64,000 nucleotides of DNA, from positions 8,726,501-8,790,500 of the forward strand of contig JAZGTH010000008.1 of NCBI GenBank assembly GCA_036877525.1, given 5' to 3'. The translations under genes and the position numbers were made by a program. The stretch comes from Chromobotia macracanthus (lineage: Eukaryota; Chordata; Actinopteri; Cypriniformes; Botiidae). Every line of letters begins with the position of its first letter. The stretch's first letter is position 1. Shown one piece after another: positions 35,901-47,774 of this stretch. A model generated the notes under the pieces. That model did not search any database and had not been told where the DNA came from. It worked only from the letters and a program-made list of their open reading frames with translations.

Positions 35901-37865
35901 ATGCCAGAGCAATGGGGAGATGCGATGTTTGCAGCCCGGCGAAGGGGAGAAGAAACAACACAGGAATCTATCTTTGTGTACACCAACAGCAATAACACCA
36001 GGGGTGAGTCTTTAATAATACAAAACAATTAATGGAAACATGAGTATAATATATATAAACGAATCAGAAACTGAACATAAGTGCATTGCTCAACACTTTT
36101 AAAACTGTTCCTTGTGATTAATTAATGTAGTTAGTTAATGTAGTTAATGTAATTAATTAATGTAGTTAAAAGACTGTAGTGTTGGCATGGTTATCAAACG
36201 GCTGTTAGTAGATTTGTCAGTACTGCACATCTTGGTTGTCATAGCCATTTACTTTGATCTCGGTCCATTTTGCAACATGATGCCATAAAAGTAAAAATCA
36301 AGGGAAAGATTCAGCAATATGTAGCTACAATACAGCTAATAAGTAGCTAAAATATTTATTCATGTTCACAGGTCCTTTTGAGGGACCCAACTATCACATT
36401 GCCCCTCGATGGGTGTACAATCTTGCAACAGTCTGGATGTTCTTTGTGGTCGTCGCCTCAGTCTTCACCAATGGCCTGGTGCTGGTGGCCACAGCCAAAT
36501 TCAAGAAGCTACGCCACCCTCTGAACTGGATCTTGGTCAACCTCGCTGTGGCTGATCTTGGAGAGACTCTTTTGGCCAGCACCATCAGTGTCATCAACCA
36601 GATCTTTGGCTATTTTATCCTCGGGCACCCCATGTGTATTTTTGAGGGCTACACTGTCTCTGTATGTGGTAAGTTACTTTAAGCTCAAAGACATCATCAT
36701 TGACAAAACAGAGACAAATGAAATAACAACAGCAGATGAAGTAATTGCAGCAAAGTTCTAGATATATATGTATTATTATTAGAAATGTCTTACTCGTCTT
36801 ACTGCTTTTTAATGACAATCAACAGGTATTGCTGGTCTGTGGTCTTTGACTGTAATCTCATGGGAGAGATGGGTAGTCGTCTGCAAACCATTTGGAAATG
36901 TTAAGTTCGATGCTAAATGGGCATCTGCTGGAATTATTTTCTCTTGGGTTTGGGCTGCTTTCTGGTGTGCACCTCCCATCTTTGGCTGGAGCAGGTAAAA
37001 CAGCTTTTTAAGGGCCATTTTTATGATACATTTAGCAGTTATTTACCAGACATTTGACAGCTAAATACATTGAAATGTTATTGATACAAGACCACCACAT
37101 TGTTTTCCATACAATAAATATGGACAGATGAGAAGCATACCTTCTAATCCATGATTTTTTCACAGGTACTGGCCCCATGGTCTTAAGACCTCCTGCGGCC
37201 CTGATGTCTTCAGTGGAAACGAGGACCCTGGTGTGACATCCTTCATGGTTTGTCTTATGATAACCTGCTGTATTATCCCTCTGGCCATCATCATTCTCTG
37301 CTACATTGCTGTCTGGATGGCCATTCGTACTGTAAGCTGTCACTTGCATATTGCAAGCATATAAAGTTTTTTTATAGTTCATAAATGGGCACTAAGCACT
37401 GGTATCGCATTTTTCTCCAACAGGTCGCTCAGCAGCAGAAAGATTCGGAGTCCACCCAGAAAGCTGAGAAGGAAGTGTCCAGAATGGTGGTTGTCATGAT
37501 CGTAGCCTACTGTGTTTGCTGGGGACCTTACACATTCTTTGTTTGCTTTGGAACAGCAAACCCGGGCTATGCTTTCCACCCACTGGCAGCAGCCATGCCT
37601 GCCTACTTTGCCAAGAGCGCAACCATCTACAACCCCATCATTTATGTCTTCATGAACCGACAGGTGAGTCTGTGTGGTCTGACGGACCTTAAACCTTGCC
37701 CACAATGAGAAATAAACATCTTCACTTTGCTAATGAAAAATGTCTCCCTATATACTTTCCACGCAGTTCCGGGTTTGCATCATGCAGCTCTTTGGCAAGA
37801 AGGTGGATGATGGTTCTGAGGTGTCCACATCCAAAACAGAAGTCTCCTCTGTGGCTCCTGCATAA
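35901..37865 (+). CDS. opn1lw1: Long-wave-sensitive cone opsin, copy 1 (red)
   Basis: Red-cone visual pigment. Exons: 35901-36003, 36372-36668, 36826-36994, 37166-37331, 37424-37663, 37767-37865; phases agree, 357 aa. Six exons is the LWS pattern. The Schiff-base lysine is K309 (FAKSAT), the counterion E126 (CIFEGY) and the chloride-site motif WPHGLK is present. The five LWS tuning sites (human 180, 197, 277, 285, 308) read A, H, Y, T, A, a long-wave type lowered only by A180. The C-terminus [17 protein letters not shown] is a typical arrestin/kinase tail. Exons 2-5 and their introns are almost identical to opn1lw2, whereas exon 1 is not. AATAAA lies at 38392-38397. I number the copies by order: this one is nearest opn1sw2. 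Confidence 0.96.
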
Positions 37866-39033
37866 GTTACAGATCAAATCTCAAAGCACGGATCCTGAGC
37901 CAGATTACACTAGAGAAAAGGATAAAAATGGGGCTTTTTTATTCCTTGTTTACCCTCACTATTTGACGACTCTGTTTCCAGATATTTTCTCCAGAGATGT
38001 GGAAAACATTGTTGCATGGCAGCATGTATTAAAAGATTAGTTTTCTCAACAGCTTTGTGGCTTAAGATCGACAGAAACAACTTGAAGAAGTGTTACAGTT
38101 TTGATAGTATTCTGTTTTCACACAATCATTTGATGATGAAACACTAGCCACAGGCTGTTCAGAAACAGGTGTGTCTGTACATAGCACTGCTTTTGGCGTA
38201 TGTGACACTCAGCACTGAAAACGAATCAGCTCATTATAATGTACAGATGTTTTTGGCTGAATGTTTAATGGCGATGTCTCTAACTTTAAATCTGTAGCTA
38301 TCTTACACAAAAACAAAAATGACAAAAAAATGTTTTATAGATAAATGCCTGCAAATGTACATGTACTGTGGTTCTATTTTTCTTTGATGAAAATAAAAAA
38401 GCCACAAAATAAGCACAACATTTTCATCTCTGTCTTTTGATCTCACGTGCACAATCTTTCTGTATTGGTTTCTCTTGTGGGCCTTCATATGGCAAAAAAT
38501 TGAAATAATCAGGGTGTTACTCCCTTTCAAAAGTGTACCAGCATTCACTTTTTTACACACTTCCCATAATGCCAAGTTTCACTTAACAGAAAGAACAAAT
38601 GAAGATGGTGTCTCAAAATCCCTAAGGTACGCAAACAAAATCCACTTAATACATTTCAATAAGTTTCATTATGCTAGACAGGATTTAAAGCTTGAAAGTC
38701 ACCTGTAAGTCTGTAAATAAGGAGAGCAAGTCAATCGCAATTTCTTAATTTAAGCCTAAGGGAGCTAAGCAAATTCTTCTAAAACATGACACCAAAAGAA
38801 CTTCTAATCTAAGGAAGATTAACCTCAAACTGTGGTCTTACCTTTTGACTCAACGTAGCCATGTGTCCTGTGCAACTGCGCACAAATGTGATCATGTGAT
38901 CTTTCATCCTGTCAGGTTTTTGTGAATGTCTTTGCACGTTATTGGGGCCACCCTGTTTTGCATATATCCCAGTTGGGCTTAATTCGTTTCACGTCAGTTA
39001 GTTCCAGTGCTAATCTTTCGTACGATGAGCTGG
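37866..39033. other. opn1lw1 3' UTR and spacer to opn1lw2
   Basis: The opn1lw1 3' UTR runs to about 38410 (AATAAA 38392-38397). The rest is unique AT-rich DNA. It is not obviously similar to the region upstream of opn1lw1, so the promoters of the two LWS genes have diverged. Confidence 0.6.
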
Positions 39034-39040
39034 TATAAAA
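39034..39040 (+). promoter_or_regulatory. opn1lw2: TATA box of opn1lw2
   Basis: TATAAAA lies 235 bases before the ATG. The leader would be about 200 bases unless part of it is spliced out: GACAG-GTACAA near 39150 and TTTAAAG-GTCAC near 39260 could form a small 5' UTR intron. Confidence 0.6.
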
Positions 39041-39268
39041 TGCCTCTGAACCTGCCTGTTAGTTTGTTGGTTGCGATCTGAACCACAAACAGAAAATCAG
39101 AAACAAAGAAGATCCAACCACCAACTCAGGGAGATCAGAATCCTGTGACAGGTACAAATAAGGACCTTGGCCTAACTTTAAGACATTACTTTTCATCACA
39201 TTAAATGCAAATGAGAATAGACGGTGACTGTAATTTTGAATCATTGTCTCCACTTTAAAGGTCACAAA

Positions 39269-40974
39269 ATGGCAGAGGAGTGGGGGAATGCAGTATTTGC
39301 TGCCAGACGACGAGAAGATGATGACACAACAAGAGAATCTATTTTCGTGTACACCAACAGCAATAACACAAGGGGTAAGAGAAAACAAGGAGATTTTTGC
39401 CAACCAGGCCTTCAAAAATTTAATCAACTTCAATTAACTGTATAATGAACTTTATAAATTATACAATAATGTTTCATGTTCACAGGTCCTTTTGAGGGAC
39501 CCAACTATCACATTGCCCCTCGATGGGTGTACAATCTTGCAACAGTCTGGATGTTCTTTGTGGTCGTCGCCTCAGTCTTCACCAATGGCCTGGTGCTGGT
39601 GGCCACAGCCAAATTCAAGAAGCTACGCCACCCTCTGAACTGGATCTTGGTCAACCTCGCTGTGGCTGATCTTGGAGAGACTCTTTTGGCCAGCACCATC
39701 AGTGTCATCAACCAGATCTTTGGCTATTTTATCCTCGGGCACCCCATGTGTATTTTTGAGGGCTACACTGTCTCTGTATGTGGTAAGTTACTTTAAGCTC
39801 AAAGACATCATCATTGACAAAACAGAGGCAAATGAAATAACAGCAGCAGATGAAGTAATTGCAGCAAAGTTCTAGATATATATGTATTATTATTAGAAAT
39901 GTCTTACTCGTCTTACTGCTTTTTAATGACAATCAACAGGTATTGCTGGTCTGTGGTCTTTGACTGTAATCTCATGGGAGAGATGGGTAGTCGTCTGCAA
40001 ACCGTTTGGAAATGTTAAGTTCGATGCTAAATGGGCATCTGCTGGAATTATTTTCTCTTGGGTTTGGGCTGCTTGCTGGTGTGCACCTCCCATCTTTGGC
40101 TGGAGCAGGTAAAACAGCTTTTTAAGGGCCATTTTTATGATGCATTTGCAATACATTTAGCAGTTATTTACCAGACATTTGACAGCTAAATACATTGAAA
40201 TGTTATTGATACAAGACCACCACATTGTTTTTCATACAATAAATATGGACAGATGAGAAGCATACCTTCTAATCCATGATTTTTTCACAGGTACTGGCCC
40301 CATGGTCTTAAGACCTCCTGCGGCCCTGATGTCTTCAGTGGAAACGAGGACCCTGGTGTGACATCCTTCATGGTTTGTCTTATGATAACCTGCTGTATTA
40401 TCCCTCTGAGCATCATCATTCTCTGCTACATTGCTGTCTGGATGGCCATTCGTGCTGTAAGCTGTTACTGGGATAATGCAAACATATAAAGTTTTTTTAT
40501 AGTTCATAAATGGGCACTAAGCACTGGCATTGCATTTTTCTCCAACAGGTCGCTCAGCAGCAGAAAGATTCGGAGTCCACCCAGAAAGCTGAGAAGGAAG
40601 TGTCCAGAATGGTGGTTGTCATGATCGTAGCCTACTGTGTTTGCTGGGGACCTTACACATTCTTCGTCTGCTTTGGAACAGCAAACCCGGGCTATGCTTT
40701 CCACCCACTGGCAGCAGCCATGCCTGCCTACTTTGCCAAGAGCGCAACCATCTACAACCCCATAATTTATGTCTTCATGAACCGACAGGTGAGATTGCTT
40801 TCTATTAAATAATCAAATTCATTCTTGGTATGTTCAAGGCGTCACACACAGAAACTGTTTCTGCCTTTTCTGCAGTTTCGGGTTTGCATCATGCAGCTCT
40901 TTGGGAAGAAGGTTGATGATGGTTCTGAGGTGTCCACATCCAAAACAGAAGTGTCTTCTGTGGCTCCTGCATAA
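39269..40974 (+). CDS. opn1lw2: Long-wave-sensitive cone opsin, copy 2 (red)
   Basis: Second LWS cone opsin in tandem. Exons: 39269-39374, 39486-39782, 39940-40108, 40291-40456, 40549-40788, 40876-40974; phases agree, 358 aa (one residue more than copy 1, in exon 1). Schiff-base lysine K310, counterion E127, tuning sites A, H, Y, T, A, as in copy 1. Amino-acid differences outside exon 1 are few: F/C in AAFWCAPP versus [13 protein letters not shown] versus PLSII, and AIRT versus AIRA. Exon 1 differs clearly ([19 protein letters not shown] versus MPEQWGDAMFAARRRGEE), so the genes are older duplicates homogenised afterwards. ATTAAA at 41381 may be the poly(A) signal. Confidence 0.96.
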
Positions 40975-42397
40975 ACCTCTTCTGGGCAATTATAACTAAT
41001 CACAAAAGGGACAGAGAAAATATTTCGGGCAACTGGATTTACAGACTGGATTTACTTATAAAGTTGCAGTCGCATCAACTGTATATAAAGTATGTAGCTA
41101 GAACGCTTTAAAACAACCTTTTTGCTTGTCCTGGGAAATGCTGAACTGACACTGACGAACATTTGGTGAAACGTGAAGGAATTTATTTTTGCAGTCCATT
41201 TCCTTAAGAGGAAGTGTCATAAAAGGTTTCTATGAAATATCACAAAAATGCTGTCAACATTCAAAAACAGGTCCAATGAACAATGTAAACAAAGTAGTAT
41301 TTAAATCACAAAGCTTTGTTTTGTAGATGCCTTTGTAAATGAAAAAAAAAAAAGTTTTTATGTTATATTGTTTTATGAAAATTAAACATGCAGCAAAATG
41401 ATATGGTTTGTCTTCTCTTTTCTGCTGTAAATGTTAAACTGTTAAACATCAGTTTAACAATCTTGGTGCATTCTTTTGCACAAATCTGTTATTTTTAACA
41501 GATCACTCAGGAGCATGTGAATAATGACTTTAATAATGAAGGTTTTAACTATATGCCTCACAATGGTTTACTTTATATTTTTGAACAGCTGCTGCACTAT
41601 TTGTGAAGGATTGCATAAAGCACATGTAAGTGCATGTAAGCTCACATTAGGTGGATGGGGATTTCATTTAGGCTGGCCAGTGAAGTCATGACTTTTGCTA
41701 GGAAGCTTATATAGCACAACTCATTGGGTTAAAACACTGTTGAGTGCACCTGCGCATGTGACGCAGACTCACAGGGGCTTATGTGATGAGATTGAATTAA
41801 GCCAGTTAACAATTTTAGGTTGTAGGAATGTTTCCCTAACGTTCCATTAAGTAACATAAACGCTAAAAAAGCTGAAACGTTTGGGACGTTCCAGAAACGT
41901 TCAAAGCATGCAGTTTTTAGACATTGTATTAACGTTATTGCTTAATTATTAAAAGGTTTTTAATTTTTTAATTCTGTAACATTTTTAAAACATTCCACTA
42001 ACAACTTAGAAAATAAGAGCTTTAACGTTAAACATACGTTGCACTAATGTTACTGCCACTTTTTTGGTAACGTTGAGAGAACTTTTACAGAACGTTAGCC
42101 AACGTTTTGAGAATGTTCCCTATAATCAGGGACAACTGTAATATTGAATCAGTGGATATATACTGGGAATTTCCTCCTGAATGGATTTAAAAGTGTTGGG
42201 GGACATGGGATAATAATTTTAATAGATGTTCAATAAGCAGGAAGAAGCGCGTTCACTTTTTATTCACTGTCATTGTTATTGCAAAAAAAAAAAAGACGTG
42301 TAAAAAAAAAATAAAAGACTTTTAAAATGTTATTACTTTTATTTTGAAAACGTGACGTTTGTTGCTGGCTTCACGTTAGCAGTTTACACATGCGGTT
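40975..42397. other. opn1lw2 3' UTR and spacer to gnl3l
   Basis: 3' UTR to about 41400. A repeat rich in AACGTT occupies about 41815-42125. A purine/AT-rich stretch at 42280-42320 precedes the gnl3l start. No TATA box is seen for gnl3l, as expected for a housekeeping gene. Confidence 0.55.
41815..42125. repeat. AACGTT-rich interspersed repeat
   Basis: AACGTT or a close variant recurs about ten times, starting GGAATGTTTCCCTAACGTTCC and ending GAGAATGTTCCCTATAA. This texture belongs to a dispersed repeat known from many fish genomes. The limits are approximate. Confidence 0.5.
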
Positions 42398-45300
42398 ATG
42401 TCGAAAGCGAGTGAGTATATACAGTGGGTTGTATTTTACTCGACAGACTATTGCAGAGTTCAGCTGACACATTGTGCTTTATTATTTAATTCATATATAT
42501 TAATATTTAATCCTGTTACAGAGCAAAAGCGAGCGAAACGGCTGGGGTTCAGCGGTAAAAAGGTACATAATCTAGCGCACAAGCTAACTTGATGCCATAT
42601 CAGTGTTGCACTGAAGCTCTGCTGGTTGGTTTAAGTATATAATGAAGATGACGTGTTTTGTATTGTGATATATTGTTTTTACAATATTGTGATTTATTAT
42701 TTTTTACAATATTGTGATTTATGTTGCCTGTCATTTGTTTTTTCTCTCTCTGAAGGCCAAAAATGGGCAGCAGGGTCAAAAAGGAAAGAAGGATAATGGC
42801 TTGCCCAATGTGCGCAACTTTAAAGAGCACAGTCAGAGACAAGCTGAGCTCCGAAAACAAAGAGTGAGAGTTATTAGTGCACTTATTAGTGCATACAATG
42901 TGTGTAGTACATACTAAACTTAGTGTACTATTCCATACACATGACCCTAAACGCCATTCTCACCATATGATGTGACCATATGATATGATGTCAGTAGTGG
43001 ACAATCTTCAAATGACAGCCATTCAGTTATCTTTTAAAAGAAGCACTTAGTTTCACTACCATAAGCACAAATAAACAAGACGCATTTGGTTATATTAGAG
43101 TTTTATATTATATAATATATTTATATTATAGGGTTTTTTATGTAGATGCTGAAGCGTAAACTCAAGCGTGACGAATGTTTTCTAGATGGAGGAGCAACAG
43201 GAGAGGCAGAGGTTGTCAAGAGAGAAAGAGATGATGAAGAGAAGAAGTCTGGACACTTTCCAAAAAGACATTCAGCTACGGCAGAGAGAGTTTGAACAGA
43301 GGGTTGGTGTGCTCGCCATTTACTAATGATGACAAAGCAATAACATTTAGCATTAAGAATTAAAACAAATCAATTTTATTCTAAGTGTCAAACATTTATT
43401 GTCACTAAAGTGAAATGTCATGTTGACAGAGTTTCTTTGTAAATTATTAAGGACTATCAAGAATTTGGAAATAGCAAGCAACTTGTATTATTATGCTTAA
43501 AATAAGCTTAAATCTATTTTAGCACCCCTCTGTAAATGGTTTTGTTCATTCAAAAATAATTGCTGTTGCAATTTGCGCAGGAACTTCAAATGCAAAATTT
43601 GGAGAAACATGTCAATTTTGAAACTGAAAACTCAAGAAAAGCATACTGCAGAGAGTTTAAAAAGGTACCGTTTCTTGTGTCTACTTTTTTAATGCCTCAC
43701 TACCCTCCGTCTTCACATTTGAACATGGACCTCTAGTGGTCAGTTTCTAATGGCAATTAACTACTTTGTTTCTTTTTAACGGTAGGTGATAGAGGCAGCA
43801 GATGTTATTTTAGAGGTTCTGGATGCCAGAGATCCTTTAGGCTGTCGCTGTCCCCAGGTCGAACAGGCGGTGGTCCAGAGTGGAACCAACAAGAAAATTG
43901 TACTTGTTCTAAATAAAATTGGTGAGTTTATTTCTAGCGTCTCATGATTTATTCTCTCTGAGATTGCAAAAACATTTAGCAGAAAAAAAATATTGTTTGC
44001 TTCTTTGTCTGCCCAAAGACTTAGTATCCAAAGACATTGTAGAAAAATGGATCAAGTATCTTCGCAATGAGTTTCCTACAGTGGCTTTCAAATCCTCCAC
44101 TCAGCAGCAAAACAAGAATTTGGTAAGAGCGACAGTAGAGATTATATTACTGGTATTAATAAATCAAAAGTGAAACAAATCAGTGTACCCGCTTATTTTT
44201 TCTTAAAGTAATATCTCTCTTTTGTCTATTATTGACAGAAACGCAGCCATGTTCCTGTGACTCAGGCTACACAAGAACTCCTGGGAAGCAGTGCGTGTGT
44301 GGGAGCAGAATGTCTAATGAAACTGCTGGGAAACTACTGCCGTAACCTAGATATAAAAACTGCCATAACTGTAGGAGTTGTTGGTGAGTTTCTCACTGCA
44401 GTTTTGAAAGTAGAGAGATGAATGCTGCATGTATGTTGCATGTCACTAACTGCATATAATACCATTGTCTTTTTGGAATCACATTATCTCATTAAATACT
44501 TCAGGTTTTCCAAATGTGGGAAAGAGCAGTTTAATTAACAGCCTGAAGCGCGCTCGTGCTTGTAACGTAGGCGCTACCCCTGGAGTTACCAAGTATGTGT
44601 AAAGTTTTGTTTGTATTTTCTATATGCCAGTTTGTTTTAAATGATCCAAAATGTCTGTTGCCCTTCCCACAAATCAAGCCGTTTTTCAGGTGTTTACAGG
44701 AGGTCCATTTAGACAAACACATCAAACTGTTAGACTGCCCTGGTATTGTAATGGCAACTTCAACCAGCGATGCTGCCATGATCCTTCGGAACTGTGTAAA
44801 GATTGAACAGCTGGTGGATCCGATTCCACCTGTTGAGGCCATTTTGAGACGCTGCAGTACAAAACAGGTAGCAAGGAATGTTTCTGGAATTTTAACTTTG
44901 TTAAAAGGAGAATCACAATATTACACATGGGTTAAATTATTGTCATCAGTTGTATTTTTTTCATCTTTCATGTATAGATTATGGAGCACTATGGCATTCC
45001 AGACTTCCAGACAGCACATGAGTTCCTGGCATTACTTGCCCGTCGTCAAGGAAAGCTCAGGAAGGGGGGATTACCTGACACTGACAAAGCTGCTAAAAGT
45101 GTTCTTATGGACTGGACAGGGTAAGATTGTACTGGTGTCCTTACAGGAATATTTTAAGCAAAATATGAAAAGTATAACAGTATGACTTTTCACTAGGAAC
45201 ACAAAATGGTTTAATTGTAGCAGAATGTTTGAGCTTTTAATTTCCATACAATAAACTGAAAGGTGACCAAGTCTGTCAAGCTCAATTTTCAGTGACTAAT

Positions 45301-46826
45301 GGCTTTCTATATAGCTTGACAGTTCCTGGTCCCTATCTACTTTCATTGTATGGAAAGAATGCAGATCAGACCTTCTGATAAAATCATCGTTTTTGTTCCA
45401 TGGAAAAAAGAAAGGCATAGCGGTTTGTAATGACACAAGATGAAGTATGTAAATGTTTGTTACCTGTTGTCCTGTTGGTTACCTGTTGGTTGTCATATGG
45501 ACAGAAGACCATGTAAAATAAAAGGGACAGTTTACCCAAAAATTCTTCCATAATTTACTCACCCTCATGTCAGTCCAAACCTGCATTACTTTATTTGCGT
45601 CTGAGGAACACAAAAGAAGAGATTTTAATGTATGTTGGTAGCCCAACAACAGTGGCACCCATGCATTGATATGGACACAAAACCACTGAGATACATAAAA
45701 TACCTTGTTTCAGAAGATAAGTCATATAGGTTTGCAATGAGATGAGGGTGAGTAAATGATGGAATTTGCTTTATTTTTGGATGAACTATCCCGTTAAGTA
45801 GACATGTTTTCCTTAAAATCTGAAATTTCGCAGGCATTATTTGTGTGATACTTTAAACAATTAGCACGGCTGTTGGTGCTTGGTCAAAAACTGTCTGGCC
45901 TGTATTGCAAAGCAAATGTTATTTGATTCGTCTGTCTGTTAAAGGGGTCGCATCAGCTACTTCACACACCCTCCAGAAACACACACGCTGCCCACACACG
46001 TCAGTGCTGAGATTGTAGCTGAGATGGGCAAAGCATTTGACTGGGATGAACTGGAGAAGGGCAATCTGGAGGCTTTGGCTGGTAACCCTGTCTGTTACCA
46101 TCAGTGATTAAGGTGATGGTTCATTACCATATATCAACAACTTCTGCTCTTTACTTACAATGTAGGGTGTAGCACATCTGATGTAGAGATGGGCTTCTGC
46201 ATGGCTACATCTGGAATGACACAAGGAGGTCAAGGAGAACCAGAAGAGCTGCAAACAGAAGAACCTTCAGAAGATCCAGACCTCCAAGAGACAACCGAAT
46301 CAATGGACGCAGATGACGACCCAGAGGTAAATTCATAACATGGATCCATTCCTCAATGAAAGAACAACAAGCTTGTTATATACCCACCTACCTGAGTCAG
46401 TCAAACTGCTGTACAGTGTTGTTTGTGATGATGTTTCTAAACTTAAATCCCGACTTTTTGTTAAGTTCGGACCAATGACAGTTGAGCTCAAAGTCGCCAA
46501 AGCTAAAAGCAGTGGTGCTAATGAAGCCAAAGGCCCAAAGCCAGTGGACTTGAAAGATATCCTGGATGTTGATCCACTCCTGCAGGGTCAGGCACTTCTG
46601 GCTGCCGGTAAAAAGAGAAAAAAGCAGCAAAAAAGAGCCGGTAAGTACCCTTATCTCTACCTGAAATGTATCTGTTCCATATGTTGTCTCATGAAAATTG
46701 ATAACATTTTCTATAGAGTTGTGCATTACAACATCTCTTTGTTTCTTTCTCTCCACAGATAAGCTCGGCACCAAACTTTCAGATTCTCTTACGTCAGCTT
46801 TGAATTTCTCCTTCTCTGACAGCTGA
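42398..46826 (+). CDS. gnl3l: Guanine nucleotide-binding protein-like 3-like (nucleolar GTPase)
   Basis: Nucleolar GTPase of the nucleostemin family, involved in ribosome biogenesis. Exons: 42398-42410, 42522-42562, 42756-42863, 43186-43302, 43581-43664, 43786-43921, 44019-44122, 44239-44383, 44505-44592, 44690-44867, 44978-45120, 45945-46081, 46166-46326, 46466-46640, 46759-46826; phases agree, 565 aa (human GNL3L 582). The G motifs are circularly permuted as the family requires: G4 NKID (164-167) precedes G1 GFPNVGKSS (250-258) and G3 DCPG (294-297). A lysine/arginine-rich N-terminus fits nucleolar targeting, and a coiled, charged segment (EEQQERQRLSREKEMMKR) follows. The C-terminus (DPLLQGQALLAAGKKRKKQQ, KLSDSLTSAL) matches GNL3L rather than GNL3. 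The first coding exon holds only 13 bases. The acceptor of exon 14 (TTTTTGTTAAG) is the least certain junction. AATAAA lies at 46875-46880. Confidence 0.93.
45250..45450. repeat. Fish dispersed repeat fragment in gnl3l intron 11
   Basis: AGCTTGACAGTTCCTGGTCC and CTTTCATTGTATGGAAAGAA are segments of a very common teleost element related to the one just downstream. The copy is degraded, with approximate ends. Confidence 0.45.
45521..45797. mobile_element. Non-autonomous DNA transposon (MITE) in gnl3l intron 11
   Basis: The left end AAAGGGACAGTTTACCCAAAAA...TTTACTCACCCTCATG is inverted at the right as GATGAGGGTGAGTAAATGATG...GGATGAACTATCCCGTTAA. This is one of the most abundant inverted-repeat elements in cyprinid genomes. 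Confidence 0.85.
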
Positions 46827-47660
46827 TGTGACGATCACACAGCCAAAATTTTGACTGTATATTTAAAATATGCAAATAAATCATTTTGTCTGACTAATAT
46901 AAATAACGCAACTGTGTATCTCTAAACAAAATCATTATCGATTAGGCTTGCAGCTGTTTTTGGGGTCACGAATTTGTCAAAAATGATGTGCAGATTCTTT
47001 TATTAAGTACTGAACTGAAAGCAGCATTGTGTCTTGCTCTCTTGACTAAAACACACACAGGAGATTCCAAAGTGCGCATAGTAGTAACACGTGTGAAAAC
47101 TTGATAAATCGATAAATCAAACGTGTCTTAACATAAGTTAATGGACATTGAACTAACTGGAACTCTTGCATTTGTATTAGTTAACACTGGATTAATGAAT
47201 GCTGCAAAAACGTTATTCATTGTTAGTGAAACGTTATTGTAAAGTCTTGGCATACTTTTTTATTTACATATTATTTAAGGGCAGAACTTGTTCTTTAAAA
47301 AAAAGTTTTTAAATTACTTAATGGTAAGAAAAACAACTTGTATCTAATAATAAAAGTTGTAGGTAGTAGTAATAATAATTTATATATTTAATTTTGTAGG
47401 AAAATGTGTAAAAAAGTAATTATATATATAGAGAGAGAGAGAAGGTGTATCTAAACCTTTGACTGGGCATGTTAAATTAGTTATAAATGAAATAAAATTG
47501 TAGGTTAAAAGCGCTGGAGGGAGTTGAGGAGAAAGTCAAAGGCAGAAGTTTGATGATGATGAGGAGGAGGATGATGATGAGGATAATGATGAGGAGGAGG
47601 AGGGGGATGATGAGGATGATGATGAGGAGGAGAAGGGGGATGATGAGGATGATGATGATG
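46827..47660. other. gnl3l 3' flank and spacer to tfe3
   Basis: The gnl3l 3' UTR ends near 46895. The remainder is AT-rich, with a short (GA)n run near 47430. No exon seen before the probable tfe3 leader exon. Confidence 0.55.
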
Positions 47661-47674
47661 AGGAGGAGGATGAG
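47550..47674. repeat. Purine-rich GAT/GAG imperfect repeat
   Basis: About 125 bases of ATGATGAGGAGGA-type sequence with almost no pyrimidines but T in GAT. It lies just before or inside the tfe3 first exon. Long homopurine tracts like this can form triplex (H) DNA. Confidence 0.9.
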
Positions 47675-47774
47675 CAGACGGGCTGTCAGTGTCACATCCA
47701 CAACAAGGAAATCCTCATGCGAGTTATGGCGGTGACTCCAGCGCACTCCCGCAACTCCTGCTAACTTCAACCAG
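47675..47774 (+). other. tfe3: Probable noncoding first exon of tfe3, with a short uORF
   Basis: CTTCAACCAG followed by GTAAGAAA is a strong donor (exon end 47774). The coding exon's acceptor (CATCTTTGCAG, ending 48789) matches it, leaving 44 untranslated bases before the ATG. A 12-codon upstream ORF runs from ATG 47726 to TAA 47764. The 5' limit is not visible. Confidence 0.55.

Noticed and set aside
36359..40793. The two LWS copies as an assembly duplication artefact
   Set aside because: Exon 1, introns 1 and 5, promoters and 3' UTRs differ clearly, and the near-identical block itself carries substitutions and an indel. Two real genes are the better reading.
47550..47735. Met/Arg-rich ORF on plus and Ile/Leu-rich ORF on minus
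   Set aside because: Both come from the GAT/GAG purine repeat and have no splice or homology support.
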